The notes under the pieces: model-generated
Told to the model about the DNA's origin: nothing
Seen by the model: only the letters and a program-made list of their open reading frames with translations
Database searches by the model: none
Shown: positions 45,795 to 56,884 of the stretch, one piece after another
Numbering within the stretch: the stretch's first letter is position 1
Layout: each line of letters starts with the position of its first letter
Translations under genes and position numbers: made by a program
Assembly (NCBI GenBank): GCA_030847615.1
Contig: JAUMIR010000003.1
Span: 286,806,265 to 286,870,264, forward strand
Direction: 5' to 3'
Length of the DNA stretch: 64,000 bases
DNA from: Gambelia wislizenii
Taxonomy: Eukaryota > Chordata > Lepidosauria > Squamata > Crotaphytidae

Positions 45795-45932
45795 TAGTGT
45801 ATGTTATATTTCAGAGGAAGGAACAGGCAAAACCACCTCTGAGTAATTCTTGCCTAAGAAAACCCTATGAAATTAATGGGGTCACCATAAATCAACAGGT
45901 GACTTGAAGGCACATATACACATACACATCTA
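45795..45932 (+). mobile_element. Sauria-type SINE, 3' fragment
   Basis: 'cagaggaaggaacaggcaaa' ... 'cttgcctaagaaaaccctat' ... 'ggtgacttgaaggcacatat'. Truncated at the same place as the copy at 1121-1240, which suggests a 3'-only subtype. Confidence 0.65.
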
Positions 45933-46324
45933 GGGTGTATTTTCCAACAAGAACATTCTGAACACAAACGTGCTTGGCTTATTAGGTCTTTGAATTGTAT
46001 CTGCTTCATTTAAGGTTGAGAGTACAAAATGTTTCTTACTTCAGCAGCCGTTTTCCTTTTCATATTCAGTACATGATACAGAAGGCTAATTTCTTGTTGC
46101 TGGCTCCTTCTTTTCTGCTTCTTTACTTGCAGAATTTCCCATTCATCCTGCCTGTGAGGTCATTACAAAATTGCAACACATCACATCAGAGTGGGCAAGG
46201 CTGCCTGTGTCCCTGCTCTGCCTGCTGTTCAGGTACTAACTATGGATGGCAACTGCAGAACCCCTGCACTCCCGTCTTAGGTTCTTTAACACAGACGTGG
46301 GCTGCACAGCCTTATGAATTTTTA
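45933..46324. other. Unassigned DNA
   Basis: An acceptor-like 'ctttacttgcag' lies at 46122-46133 before an open stretch, but no domain or donor support is seen. Confidence 0.35.
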
Positions 46325-46545
46325 ATTATTATTTGTTCATTTATATGTACACCTTTCCTCCGCTGAGCTCAAGATGGTGTACATGCCTCTCCTTTCCCCC
46401 ACAACAACCCTGAGAGGGAGTTCAGGCTGAGACAGAAAGACTAGCCCAAGGTGACCCAGTGAGTTTCAAGACTCCACAGAGACTAGAACTTGGATATTCC
46501 AAGTCCCAGAGCAACATTTCAACCACCACCTCACACTGGTTCTCC
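46325..46545 (-). mobile_element. tRNA-derived SINE with LINE-like tail
   Basis: Minus-strand order: 'accagtgtgaggtggtggtt' head, 'aagttctagtctctgtggag', 'tcactgggtcaccttgggc', 'tctcagcctgaactccctct', 'ggttgttgtggggg', then a tail 'tgtacaccatcttgagctca'. This is a third SINE subtype in the window. Confidence 0.6.
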
Positions 46546-47882
46546 AGCTACAAATCTGTCCTTCTCAAAATAGGATCCATGGCCACACTCCTAATGCATA
46601 AAAGGAACAGCACTTCTTACATACATATTGTAGTATTTTTTGTGAAGAAAAGGACTATTTTGCTCTTTTTTCTTTCTTTCTTTTTTTTTTTTTTTGCAGC
46701 TGCCTCACTTTAAATCCGCCAATTATCAAACCTGCAAAGCTTGACCATTGCTGAACATTTGTGAGAGGAAAAAATTGCAGACTTCTGGGCTCTTGTTCAG
46801 AACGGCTGCTTTTATCTCCACTTCTGGCTCGGTCCTCTGCTCAGCTTTCATCAGAGAACCAGAAGTGAAGTGGCTTCTGGGAAATGCTATCTTCCAATCA
46901 GTGAGACGATGAAAAAGAAAATTACCTTAATAATAGTCTTTCAGTTTCTCTCAGCTACCAGCATAGAACATATCAGCACTGGAAATTGGCCTTGGGTGTT
47001 TCATTAAATAAATCTTTTAATTTGACCACTGTCCTTTTCTTTCAGTATTATGCCCAGTATTTTTCAGCTGGTTATCAACAGAGGGCAGCCAACATATCCA
47101 GAACCTTTATATAAATATAACATTGCTTTGGAATGCTTATGAGAGAGAGAGAGAGAGAGAGATTTGAACAATCTTCTGATTATGATAGGAAGCTCATGTT
47201 TGTTTGTTCTAATTAATTAGTACAATAGCTAGAGGAAGACCAATTTGGATATTTTTGTGTTTTCTGAGACCTCAAATAGCCTCTCCAAGTGTATGAAAAA
47301 GGACAGTCCAGAGCAGAAGCTTTACTCTAGTGTGGGGTCAAGGAGTGTTCAGGGAACAAATGGAAATAGGAGACATGCACCCTACTTTCTAGGAACAATC
47401 ACAAAGAAGGTACATCAGGGCATAAATACTATGGACTATGTATTCAGTCTAAATTAGTTGTGTTTTGTTCCCATTGGAATCTGGGGGATTAAAGCCACTG
47501 TCAACTTTTCACTGATATTTGTTTATTGAGTCACCAGCTACATCCAGTCAGGAACTGGATGTACTGCATCTAGTTAGGAACAAAGGCTTCCATTGCACGG
47601 GGTGCTAAAGGCAAAGATAATTTATTTTGGGATCGCCAGGAATTTGTTCAAGATCCTTGTTCAGCACCAAAACTCCACTCTGAAATTTCTGAGAAACAGT
47701 TCCTCCTATCCCAAGATAAGGATGTATTTTTAAAAAGGGTCTTTTAAAATAAGGAGAGGGATTGGAGTTATTTTGGGGCAGTGGGAGGAAGGAAAGTAAC
47801 ATCAAGAGAGACGGCAAGTAAAAGAGAAAGTCATTGGAAGAATGGATTGATGCAATAGAAAGAAAGGTAGAAACAGAATGAA
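46546..47882. other. Unassigned DNA
   Basis: It contains a hairpin-capable 'cttctggctcggtcctctg' / 'cagagaaccagaag' (46822-46866) and a (GA)n tract at 47140-47162. No gene is recognised. Confidence 0.4.
47140..47162. repeat. (GA)n microsatellite
   Basis: About 11 GA units. Confidence 0.95.
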
Positions 47883-48053
47883 GGACTTTATCAGATCACC
47901 CCACTAAACTTGTTCTTTGGCCGGCATCACTTTGCCATTTTTATGCTGGCAAAATAACTACCCATGCCACACCTACCTTCCATCCCAGCAAAAGGCTTTC
48001 CCAGCAACAACAGAGAAGTGAATGGAGCTCCATTTACTTTCTTGTTCGAATTC

Positions 48054-48490
48054 TGTGTATTTTTGCAAGAATACATAGAGCACCATCGCCTCCCAAAAAT
48101 AGTACTCTATGGTGACCTCACCATGGGTCGGCGTAAGAGGGGTGCTCCAAAAAAGTGATACAAGAACTCCCTGAAACAACATCTCAGGCTCAACCAAATT
48201 GATCACCAACAATGGTCTGCCCTGGCCTCACATCGGGAGGCATGGAGACGCACTATCCACAATGCTGCAGCCTTATTTGAGAACTCACGCCGAATAAGTC
48301 TTGAAGAGAAACGACAATGCAGAAAGAATCACAACCCAGAAACATTACCCAAAGAGACCTTCTGCTGTGCTTTCTGCAACCAGACTTGTTTATCTCAGAT
48401 TGGCCTTTTATTAGTCATCAGCACGCTTACAGAAAGTGCAGAATGAGTCCTTCCTGAATCTCCGTTTGAGAAGAAAAGCCAGAGAGACAT
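48054..48490 (+). pseudogene. Non-LTR retrotransposon ORF2 C-terminus, second copy
   Basis: It reads 'EHHRLPKIVLYGDLTMGRRK', 'RGAPKK', a stop, 'NSLKQHLRLNQIDHQQW', 'HREAWRRTIHNAA', 'KETFCCAFCNQTC' and 'QIGLLLVISTL'. It is the same LINE C-terminal tail as at 18957-19594, in the opposite strand context, with the same 3' end 'agaagaaaagccagagagac'. A frameshift lies near the zinc-finger-like end. It interrupts the left arm of the fold-back transposon. Confidence 0.78.
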
Positions 48491-49589
48491 AGAGCAGGAA
48501 ATTCAAAAACTAAAACAAAAACAACACTCCAAAAGTTTTTAAAAAGCACAAAAACACACTTAAAAACTTACAAATAAACCAGGGAGGGTCATAAAAAGTG
48601 TGTCACCTACCTGGATGTTACGATCTCACCTGGAAGCGTTCTGGCTGGACTGCCCATTGATGCTGCATTCACATGAGTACAATGGCGTGAAGTTTCAAAT
48701 GCTAGCAATGCCAGCACAAAAGTGCTAGGGGAGATCCATTGATGGCTTAAGCCGTAAATAAAATAAGACAGGTTTTTGACAAGATGTAAATGCAAAAGGG
48801 TGATATAGTCTGGTATGCGCACCCTTTCGTATTTATGTGGCATCATTATGATGCCATATTTGATGTGTCTGATTACGACCATAGAGAAAACATGGGAGAG
48901 GTGAGATTTTATAGGGCAGCTATGAGACTTTTAGGGGAGCTATGAGATAGGTAAGGAGGGAAGATGATGCTGGAATAGAGGCTCCATATAACTCCGTGGT
49001 AAATATTATTACTGCTTTTATCTCTATCACTATTTCAGCCATCCAGGTTTCCATAGTAACTGAACAGCCCCAGGTCTCCCTCTCATTTGGGACTTTATTA
49101 GACATGCATAATATGGCATCATAAGGATGCCACATAACTGCGAAAGGACGTGTGGATCAGATGACACCGCCCTTTCATGGTTTTTAAAAAAGGCAAAATC
49201 ACTTACTTTTTATGTGATGGCTTAAGCCATCAGTAGATCCCCCTGCTGCCTTTTTGCCGGCATTGCTGGCATGCAGTGCCTCTGTCCCTTTAAATTACAT
49301 ACTTACCCCAACAATGGCTGCTCTGATGCAAACACATCCGGGTCAGATCGGGACATCCAGGTAAGTTTCACTCTTTTTATGACCCTCCCTGGTTACTTGT
49401 GACTTTTAAAATGTGTGTATGTGCTTTGTTTCACTTTTTAAGGTTTAATTTTGTTTTAAAGTTTGAATTTCCTGCACGATCAAAGCATGCAAAATTTTGA
49501 ATGAGGAAGTAAACAGGGTTCCGTTTACTTCCTCTTCATTCACAGAGGAGCCTTTGCCAGGAAAGGAGGTGTGGGGACATTCTTTTGCC

Positions 49590-49591
<2 letters not shown>

Positions 49592-49626
<35 letters not shown>
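49592..49626. repeat. (AT)n microsatellite
   Basis: About 17 AT units inside the right arm of the fold-back element. Confidence 0.95.
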
Positions 49627-49630
<4 letters not shown>

Positions 49631-49676
49631 TGGTGCCAGCAAAATAATGTTTTAAAGACTGTGTCTGATAAAGTCC

Positions 49677-50298
49677 TTGGAGCGGAAGAAGCAAAATACC
49701 TCTGAACACATGTTTATCCCAGAAATCTGTTTTCAGTTCCAGAGTTGATTCCACAGTTTTTCCTTGTCACAAAATACCCACTTCTGTTGGTCTCAGTGTC
49801 ATTTCATTCAAGTAAACCGACTCACAAAATAAAGTTGTTATTTTAATGTAATGTAATTTTTAATGTACCAGCCCTGGGAAATGGCTGGATTCAATAGTGG
49901 GACTGAAGCCGGGTGCTTAGGAGGCATTCTCCCTATAGCTGTTGGAAAGCTACCACAGCTAAGTCTCAATGGTAGGGTACATATGGGAAAGGAAAGGAGA
50001 GGGTTCTAAAAAGTAACCAGATTAAATTCCAGCATGTCAGAGAACTGGAAATGTGACAGTGCCAATATGTGTGGTATTTATTTTTATTTAATTTTCCTAA
50101 CATCAGAGGTTCCATCATTGACTGTATCTGTACTACACACTTATTGCAGTTTGATACTGCTTTAACTGTCTTGGCTCCATCCTATAAAATCCTGGGCTTT
50201 GTAGTTTATTGAGGAAATACTTAGAATTCCCTGCCAGTTCAAGGAAGAGCTTTCTAGCAGATAATTAATACTGAGTCCCTCACCAAACTGCAGATCAA
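49677..50298. other. Unassigned DNA with a MITE scrap
   Basis: 50125-50290 contains 'ttgcagtttgatactgcttt' and 'aatcctgggctttgtagttt', a decayed relative of the MITE at 39097-39317. Otherwise nothing is recognised. Confidence 0.4.
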
Positions 50299-51440
50299 TA
50301 CCCTCCAACTGTCCTTATTTGGTAGGGACAGTCCTGATAAACCCTCTGCTATTTCACTTTTAAAATCTCCCCCATAGAAATCATACACAAACATGCATAC
50401 ACAAATACAAAAACACCAATCCCCCCCAACATTACAACTACAGACAATGTTGTCCCACTTTTAAGCTGCTTTTGAAATGCCTTGCCACATATACCCATGT
50501 ATAAGTAGAAACATTTTTGACAAAAAATCAGCCCCCCCCCAACCTGGGTTGACTAATTCATGGGTCAGTGCTGGAAACAGATGGCAATGATGCCAGCTTG
50601 ATGAGCTGTGTGCTCCCTCCCATTTTGGGCACATGAGGTGGAACAGAGTGATGGCAGTCATTTTTAAGAGGGGTTTACTGTATAAGCCTTATGAGACTTT
50701 TCAGTCTCTCTGCAAGCCTTGTGGGGTGAGGCTTGTGTCGTAAGCTTGGATGGAAAAAGGGAAGGCTGCCTTCCTCTGGTTTGGGCAAGGAAGGGGTAAT
50801 GGGTAGGATTACTGCTTCCATGCCCTTGATGCCCTGCTTCCATGCCCTGCCACATCAAGGTTGTTTCTTGTTTCTGCCTCTTGTCACTGCTTTGCACTGG
50901 GTCCCTAATAGAGGCAGGGACTCCCCCTCCCCTTTTTGGGTTACATCATTCTTTTTCTTCATTTATATTCCTTTTCCTATCTGTATTTGTGTAGATGTAG
51001 ACATTTTAAGATCAGCAATTCAATTTACAACCCCATTGTAATCCCTCAAATAAACAGATACTCCCCTCCTTAGCTCTTCCCAAGCATGTTCACTCTGTGC
51101 ATTTTGAAAAGGAGAGGAAAATACATGTCCCCAAGTTTTACCCTTGATTATCCATGGCTCATTGCAAAATCCATAATTTTGGCCTCCAGACCTGCCCTCG
51201 ACTTATACATGAGGCCAACGAATGCACGAGTATATAGGGTAGTTTCTCTCTCCTCCTTCTATTTTCCTCTTGTCCTAAGCTTACTTCTGTTGCTGTAAAC
51301 TGAGTTCAAATTGCACAACTAGTTTGCATTAACTCAGCAGAAGTGGGAAGAGAGGGTAGAATCTTGCTCTCCCTTGTAGAACCAAACTGCTGCAACCTCT
51401 CCAGCTTCTGTGTTACACAGGGTTACACAGGATAGAACTA
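50299..51440. mobile_element. MITE 'taccctccaactgtcc', split by another MITE
   Basis: The left part (50299-50487) begins 'ataccctccaactgtcctta' and ends 'ctgcttttgaaatgcctt'. The right part (51241 onward) continues 'tctctcctccttctattttc', 'aagcttacttctgttgctgt' and 'gagttcaaattgcacaac'. An uninterrupted partial copy in reverse orientation at 56330-56535 shows that these two parts are normally adjacent. Confidence 0.65.
50488..51240. mobile_element. MITE with 'tatacccatgtataag' ends
   Basis: The left end 'catatacccatgtataagta' and the right end 'cgacttatacatgaggcc' ... 'gagtatatagggt' are imperfect terminal inverted repeats of the reptile 'atactcgtgtataagtcga' family. No coding capacity. It sits inside the MITE 50299-51440. 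Confidence 0.65.
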
Positions 51441-52507
51441 TGATGATTAAAGTGATATCAAACTGTTGTTGATGCTGTCATCATCATTATCATCATCACT
51501 ACCACCATTATTTATTTATATAGCATCATTAGTGTACAGTTATACACTGTATTTAACTGTTTACTGGAGACATTCTCCTTTGTTCCTTTTACGTAAAGAC
51601 TCACTATTTGTGTGAGCAACTTAATATTTTGCCTAAGTGATCATAGGTTTTCTGGTTCACACCTCAGAATATAAAGAGGAGTTCAGTCATGTCATATTTC
51701 AGTTTTGGAAGAAGAAGGAGGAAGAGGATTAGGAGAAGGGAAGAAACAGTCCAGGGTTTCCACAGAAAGGAAATAAAAGTCAAAACATGGGCCTGCTGCA
51801 GCATTTCATATAACCAATAGGATTTTTTTTCTTTTTAAAAAATAGTATATAAAATGTATTCTGTTTAAGACCACTGAAGAATGCATACTTCTCTTACATT
51901 TTTGTGGGGACCACAACTTATCCTTTCTGCTGCAGATGTTGAGGGGGAAAAAATCCCAGCAGTGACAGAAACACACACACACAGTCCCCATTAGAGTTTA
52001 TTAATAGCATCATCAAGTGACACTTCATCAGAAACAATTCATTCCATGCAAGGATTGCTAGAAAAACAGTGTATTTCAAAAAAGCAAATTCAGCTGCATG
52101 GTATCAGAAAATCCAATACAATTGCAAATAAATTATGTCACTCAAAATTCTAAATGTATTTTCCAGATTTATTTTGCAGTACATTTCAGTTATGAAATTT
52201 AGCTGTTTTAACAAGCGTTTCCTATCCAGCATATTTGCCAAAGGAAAATGATATGCTATACATCTGAAATAGATAGTACCTGACCTGAATCCCAGTCATC
52301 AACTAACATATAGCAGGTAGCATATCTGTGATGCTTGCTTTCAGCCTATAAATAAGCAAGGTGTCTATTATCTAACACGATTGTGACATGCATGTTCTAT
52401 TCCTATGTAAAATGTTTCAGCGATGAAACATTCCACATATCACTTCCCTAGACTGTTATAAGGAATCATGTTTTCTTCTACATACAGCAGGGATCTATTC
52501 TATATAA
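51441..52507. other. Unassigned DNA
   Basis: A 'catcatcattatcatcatca' run at 51480-51500 and a short CA run at 51971-51982. No gene or repeat family is recognised. Confidence 0.45.
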
Positions 52508-52999
52508 GCCCTTAATGTAGTCTTATTTATTTATTTATTTATTTGTTGGATGTACATCCTGCCTTTCTCTGAGGATTCAAGATGGCCAACAATAATTTAT
52601 AAAAGATTAAGCTACAATATCAGTATACAGAAGTTTGAAAAGAATGAAATAAGAATATTATTTTAAACACATTGTTAAAAATAGTTAAAAACATTGAAAA
52701 CATAATTACTGTGAAAGATTAAAAATACAGCACACCACTTCATGCACACACTACTGTTCCATAATTAAAATTCAAAGGTCTGCCTGAATAAAAACATTGT
52801 CACCTGCTGGCAGAAATTGCGTGGGGAGGGGGCCAACCAGAACTCCAGTGGAAGAGAGTTCCACAGTCTGGGGGCAGTCACTGAGAAGGTTCTGTCCCTT
52901 ACCAAATGCACCTGCAAAGGTCACAGGGCTGAGAGAAAGCCCTCTTCTCCAGATCTTAAAACTTGAGCTAGTTTATATAAGGAGTTATAGTCTTTCAGG

Positions 53000-53305
53000 T
53001 AATCTGGACCCAAGCTGTGTAGAGCTTTAAAAGTAAAACAAAACAAAACAAAACAAAACCCCACCACTTTGAATTGTGCCCAGAAATGGAATGGTAACCA
53101 GTGAACATATTTCAACAGGAGAGTCACATGATCCATGTACCAAGCCCTGGTCCACAGCCTGGTCATAGCATTTTGTACCTACTGAAGTTTCCAAACATTT
53201 TCCAAAGGAAGCCCCACATAGAACATGTTAACAGTAATCCAAATGGGATGTAATCAAGGCATAGCCAGAGCTGACTTTCTCAAGGAACAGGTACAACTGT
53301 TGCCT
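53000..53305 (-). pseudogene. LINE ORF2 C-terminal piece
   Basis: 'LYLFLEKVSSGYALITSHL' with 'DYC', then 'VQNAMTRLW', 'HVTLLLKYVHWLPFHFWAQF' and 'KALHSLGPDYLKDY'. This is the 'TSRLDYCN..HWLPV..FK..KAL.GLGPxYL' C-terminal pattern of CR1/L2 LINEs. It is frameshifted and contains an expanded AAAAC repeat. Confidence 0.75.
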
Positions 53306-54212
53306 GAATTTCTGGGGCTCCATGGGTCTCCCTAGTGACACTAAAATTATGGTATTATATTGGGGAATTTTAATTAGCTCAAAGGTATGGCTGTGAGAGG
53401 TAGGGTAACTTACGGAACCTTTGCACCTGTGTATACCAGTACTCACTGATGAGACTCCAAGCCAAAATAAAAAAAAAAGTTTTTTACTGGGAAATAATCA
53501 CAGAAGCATTCACACACGCACACAAGACAGGCAGACAAGGTTAACAAAGAGTCAAGGCAGAAATACTGGGACAGATGAATAGAATTGGGAAGAATAGGCT
53601 GTATTTACCTGTCCGAAGAGCAGAGATTAATGCAGCAAAGAAATTCAGACTTGAATCAGAGGATCTAACAGCAGTCTGGCAGAGTGATGGTATGAGAAGA
53701 ACTGATCACACATTGCCTATGATTTGGGGGTAATATTTATACCCAATATCGTACCCTTAAGGGATGTTTTGAGTGTAAAACAATGCTTTAATGGGTTTCC
53801 CAGAATTAAACAAAGGAAACTCTGGTTGTTGATTGCCGCTAATGGTTGAGACATTACAATTAATGGGTCTATGGCAGTCTTTGTATTGTGGAAAGGAAAA
53901 GGTGTGAGGGAAGGTATTTTGTGGATAATGGAGATTCCAGTCACTGTTTGTTTTGGAGTACGACTCACTGCCAGGTGCACCCAAGAGGGGATTAATACAT
54001 TCCACCGTGATTACGCTGATCCTAAAGAGATTCACTTAATTCCTTCTTGGGTGCGTTTTTTGGGAATTTCCAAGACAACTTCATTAGGCCTTTGGGTGAC
54101 CTTCACTTGAACCTAAGTTTGGTGTGTTCTAGTCTACCTCAGACCTCATGAAATGTCCGATATTACCAAATTATGAATTGTTGGAGGGGAGGGGGTGTAA
54201 GGCCAGGTAACA
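53306..54212 (-). mobile_element. LTR-like repeat, copy 3
   Basis: It begins TGTTACCTGGCC on the minus strand and shows extended similarity to copies at 25338 and 55747. It inserted into a LINE, so it is a real mobile unit. No internal retroviral domain. GAATT/GAACT at the two sides (53306-53310 and 54213-54217) could be a 5-bp duplication, though part may belong to the repeat. Confidence 0.65.
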
Positions 54213-54224
54213 GAACTGGCACAT

Positions 54225-54480
54225 TAGTGTTATTGTGTGAATGCACTTCTGGTCACAACTGAAACCTGGGCATCCAGATTCAGATCCATGTCCAGGAGTA
54301 CACCCAAACTGCAAACCTGAGATTTCAGGGGCAGTGTAACCCCATCCAGTAGAGGCTGAATCTTTATTCCCTGCTCAGCCATCCCACTGACCAGGAGCAT
54401 CTCTGTCTTGTCTGGATTAAGTTTCAATTTGTCCACCCTCATCCAGTCCATTACTGACAGCAGATACTAATTTAGTACTA
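54225..54480 (-). pseudogene. LINE ORF2 RT piece
   Basis: 'DWMRVDKLKLNPDKTEMLL', 'DGVTLPLKSQVCSLGVLLD' and 'VTRSAFTQ' match the post-Y-A-D-D region of CR1/L2-type reverse transcriptase. The frame is open for about 73 residues and is then cut by the LTR-like unit. Confidence 0.8.
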
Positions 54481-55746
54481 AAACAGCTGCCTTGGAATTG
54501 CAAGGTGATAAAAGCTGCCTCTCTCACATAGGGAGGCATGAAGCCCTGGTCATTTCCCTGTTCCAGAGATCAGCTAAGACTTCAACAGGATCACCTGCTG
54601 AGGCAACAGGAAACTCCCCAAGAGCCATCAGGAATCCATCCAGATACATAAGCCTCCTGGTGCAGACCATCTTAACTGGCTCCCCACTCCTGCAGAGGCT
54701 CCGAGTTCCAGTGAGTCTAATTCCACCAGGTAGCTATCTGTCCACAACAACAAAACTATAGAATGTTCCTATGAAGAGGAAATCCTTCCCCTTTGTTACA
54801 CAATTACAGACCTTCTAACTATTACTCTAGGAACGATGAACTTGGTTTTTATTATGGGATCAAGAATGTCCTGCTACTATTGAGTAACACTGATGGATGT
54901 GGTTTGATAGCATAGCTCACTGTAGAGCATGTGAAATATGAACTACTGAGTACATTAGCCCATTAGGCAGAAAATAGATTTTGCTTTTCCATGACATATA
55001 TATAATTGTAGATCTGTGAGGCCTGATTTCCTATGCTTGAGATAGTAAAGTACTAGATGAAATATACTCTTCTCCTGCAACTTAGTATCATTACACGCAA
55101 ATCCATATTGAACTTCAGCACTTCAAAATGTTGTGCAAGCTGTACAAACCTCTCTAGAAGTGACCATCTTGTCATTTCTCAACATTTGCTTGGGAACTTC
55201 CCAGTGTTGTCTGTGATATCTGAAGGACTGCCTGCTATTCCATTGTGAATCCACCCACTTATTAGGATAATGTTCAAAGGTTCAGCAAGTGGTAATAAAA
55301 GTCTTATTGATGTTGGCACCCCTTGTTAGCACCCCCATTGTGGAACACCTTCCTATGCCCTCCAACATTTCATGGATGAAACCTGGGGCATGAGTCACTA
55401 AACAACTTGAGAACTTGGTCAAGGTGGCAAAAGTTATTATTGAGGAAGAACACACAAGCTAGGAGAGGCTTGGTTTTCTTTTTCTTTTCTTTTTACTTTT
55501 ATTTTTAAATTTGCCACATGCCTGTTCTCTCACGAGAATGGGCGGGATTTCATTTATGGGACATGAATGCAGCTTTGCGACAGCTGCATTCACTCCCGGC
55601 CAGTGAGGGGAGGGGGAGGACGTTCCTATTCCACGATGGGGTAAGTGTCTGAAAATTTATTCCTAGTCATGGAACAAGAATGGGAGCGGGGCGGGTAGGG
55701 GTAGTGGGATAGAAACAGGTTATTAGGGCTCATCTGATAATCTCCT
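54481..55746. other. Unassigned DNA ending in a TIR-element end
   Basis: From about 55500 GC-rich sequence with 'ttctctcacgagaatgggcg' leads to 'ctcatctgataatctcc' at 55730-55745. This is the right terminus of the same family as 43232-43863. Its left end is missing. Confidence 0.4.
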
Positions 55747-56321
55747 CAGACTTGGAGCTTAGGGTGGTACAGCAATCCAACAGACGGACAGTGTCCAACT
55801 GTAGCACACTTCACTATTGTTTGGAGACTAATATTTATATCCAATTTTGTGTCCTGAAGGGGTGTTTTGCACTTAGAAGAAAGCTTAGGTGGGCTTCCCA
55901 CTGTTAAACAAAGGAAACAGCGACATCGCTGATTGTTGTTAATTGCTGATATTTTAGAGTTGATGGGTTTATAACAACCTCCTTATTGTGGGGTAGGAAA
56001 GGTGCAAGGAGAGGCTTTCTGGGGATAATTGGGGTTCTGGCCACTTGTTTGTTTGTGATGGATGACTCATTGCCCACACTTCCAAGAGGGGATCAGCACA
56101 TAACTCCGTGATGGCTTTGTTTACTGGGGGCTTCACTTCCATCCACTTAATACTATCTTGGGTATGTCTGCCAGTAGTGTTCCACAACACCTTCATTCAG
56201 GTCCTGGTGACCTCCACCTGATCCCACTTCTGGTCTGCCCTGGTCTACTAGGCCTCATGAAGTGTCTTATTCTTGCCAATTTATGAAATATTATAGGGAG
56301 GGGGTGTAAGGTGCAGTAACA
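55747..56321 (-). mobile_element. LTR-like repeat, copy 4 (3'-truncated on minus strand)
   Basis: On the minus strand it starts TGTTACTGCACC. It shares 'ggggtgttttgcac', 'cttcccactgttaaacaaag', 'ttgatgggttta', 'aagaggggat' and 'ggcctcatgaagtgtc' with copy 3. It is cut short where the TIR-element end begins. Confidence 0.6.
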
Positions 56322-56329
56322 AGAAGGCC

Positions 56330-56535
56330 AAGATTTTGCTGACTCCTCTCCTTTCCCCCCTGCTGAGTTAACTGTGTTCAAATTGCTTATGCATTTTGAA
56401 CACAGTTTGCAGCAATTGAAGTAAGCTGAGGACAAAGGGGAAGTGGGGGGAAGACCATTTTAAAAGCAGCTGAGAACGTGGGATGACAGAGGATTAATCT
56501 GGTCTATCCCTGACAAACTGGAACAGTTGGAGGGC
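56330..56535. mobile_element. MITE 'ggacagttggagggta' family, partial
   Basis: In reverse orientation to 50299-51440: 'ctgagttaactgtgttcaaa', 'gcagcaattgaagtaagctg', 'ccattttaaaagcagctgag', then 'actggaacagttggagggca' at the end. It confirms the arrangement of the split copy. Confidence 0.6.
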
Positions 56536-56672
56536 ATGGATTCCCCAATGAGATTTCTTGGAACCCTCCTTGTGAAGTCAAAATCATTTTCTTCATGCAC
56601 ACATTTTTCATAACTGTGTAATTATGTTGTTGGTAAAGTTAACTGTTTTTAAAGGGGGGGGGTATGCTTACA

Positions 56673-56884
56673 TCAGAGCCAGTGTGGTATACTGGTTTGG
56701 GCATTGGACTATGACTCTGGAGACCAGAATTCAAATTCCCACTTGGCCATGGAAACCCATTGTGTGACCTTGGGCAAGTCACACTCCCTCAGCCTTAGGG
56801 AAGGCAAAGGCAAACCTCTTCTGAACAAATCTTGTCAATAAAACCCTGTGATAGATTCACCCTAGGGTTGTTGTGGATTAAGCT
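56673..56884 (+). mobile_element. Sauria-type SINE, best copy
   Basis: Head 'agagccagtgtggtatactgg' region with box A and box B ('gaattcaaattcccacttgg'), 'gaccttgggcaagtcacact', 'ctcagccttagggaaggcaa', 'tctgaacaaatcttgtcaat' and 'aaaccctgtgatagattcac'. It is the reference for the other copies. The 3' tail is partly lost. Confidence 0.85.

Larger units (their letters stand above)
47883..49676. mobile_element. 1.8-kb long-inverted-repeat (fold-back) DNA transposon
   Basis: The outer termini GGACTTTATCAGATC and, inverted, GGACTTTATCAGACA. Several further inverted pairs run inward: 'tatgctggcaaaataa', 'ggaaattcaaa..aaaacaaaa', 'gggagggtcataaaaagtg', 'gatggcttaagcc', 'tatgtggcatcattatgatg'. The whole is therefore one large fold-back with a centre near 49000. 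The left arm is lengthened by a LINE at 48054-48490, and the right arm holds an (AT)n tract at 49592-49626. No transposase. Confidence 0.75.
52508..54480 (-). mobile_element. CR1/L2-like LINE, split by an LTR-like repeat
   Basis: The minus-strand ORF2 thumb region is in two pieces (54225-54480 and 53000-53305), followed by a 3' UTR ('ctgtggaactctcttccact' style) and a (TTTA)n-type end at 52524-52545. The LTR-like unit 53306-54212 sits exactly between the pieces. An (AAAAC)n tract at 53035-53059 lies inside the coding remnant. Confidence 0.75.

Noticed and set aside
46122..46215. Putative exon after 'ctttacttgcag'
   Set aside because: A single acceptor-like site without conserved coding sequence or a convincing donor is expected by chance at this length.
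47883..49676. Possible CRISPR-like spaced repeats
   Set aside because: The repeated blocks are inverted and few, which fits a fold-back transposon, not a repeat-spacer array. The genome is vertebrate.
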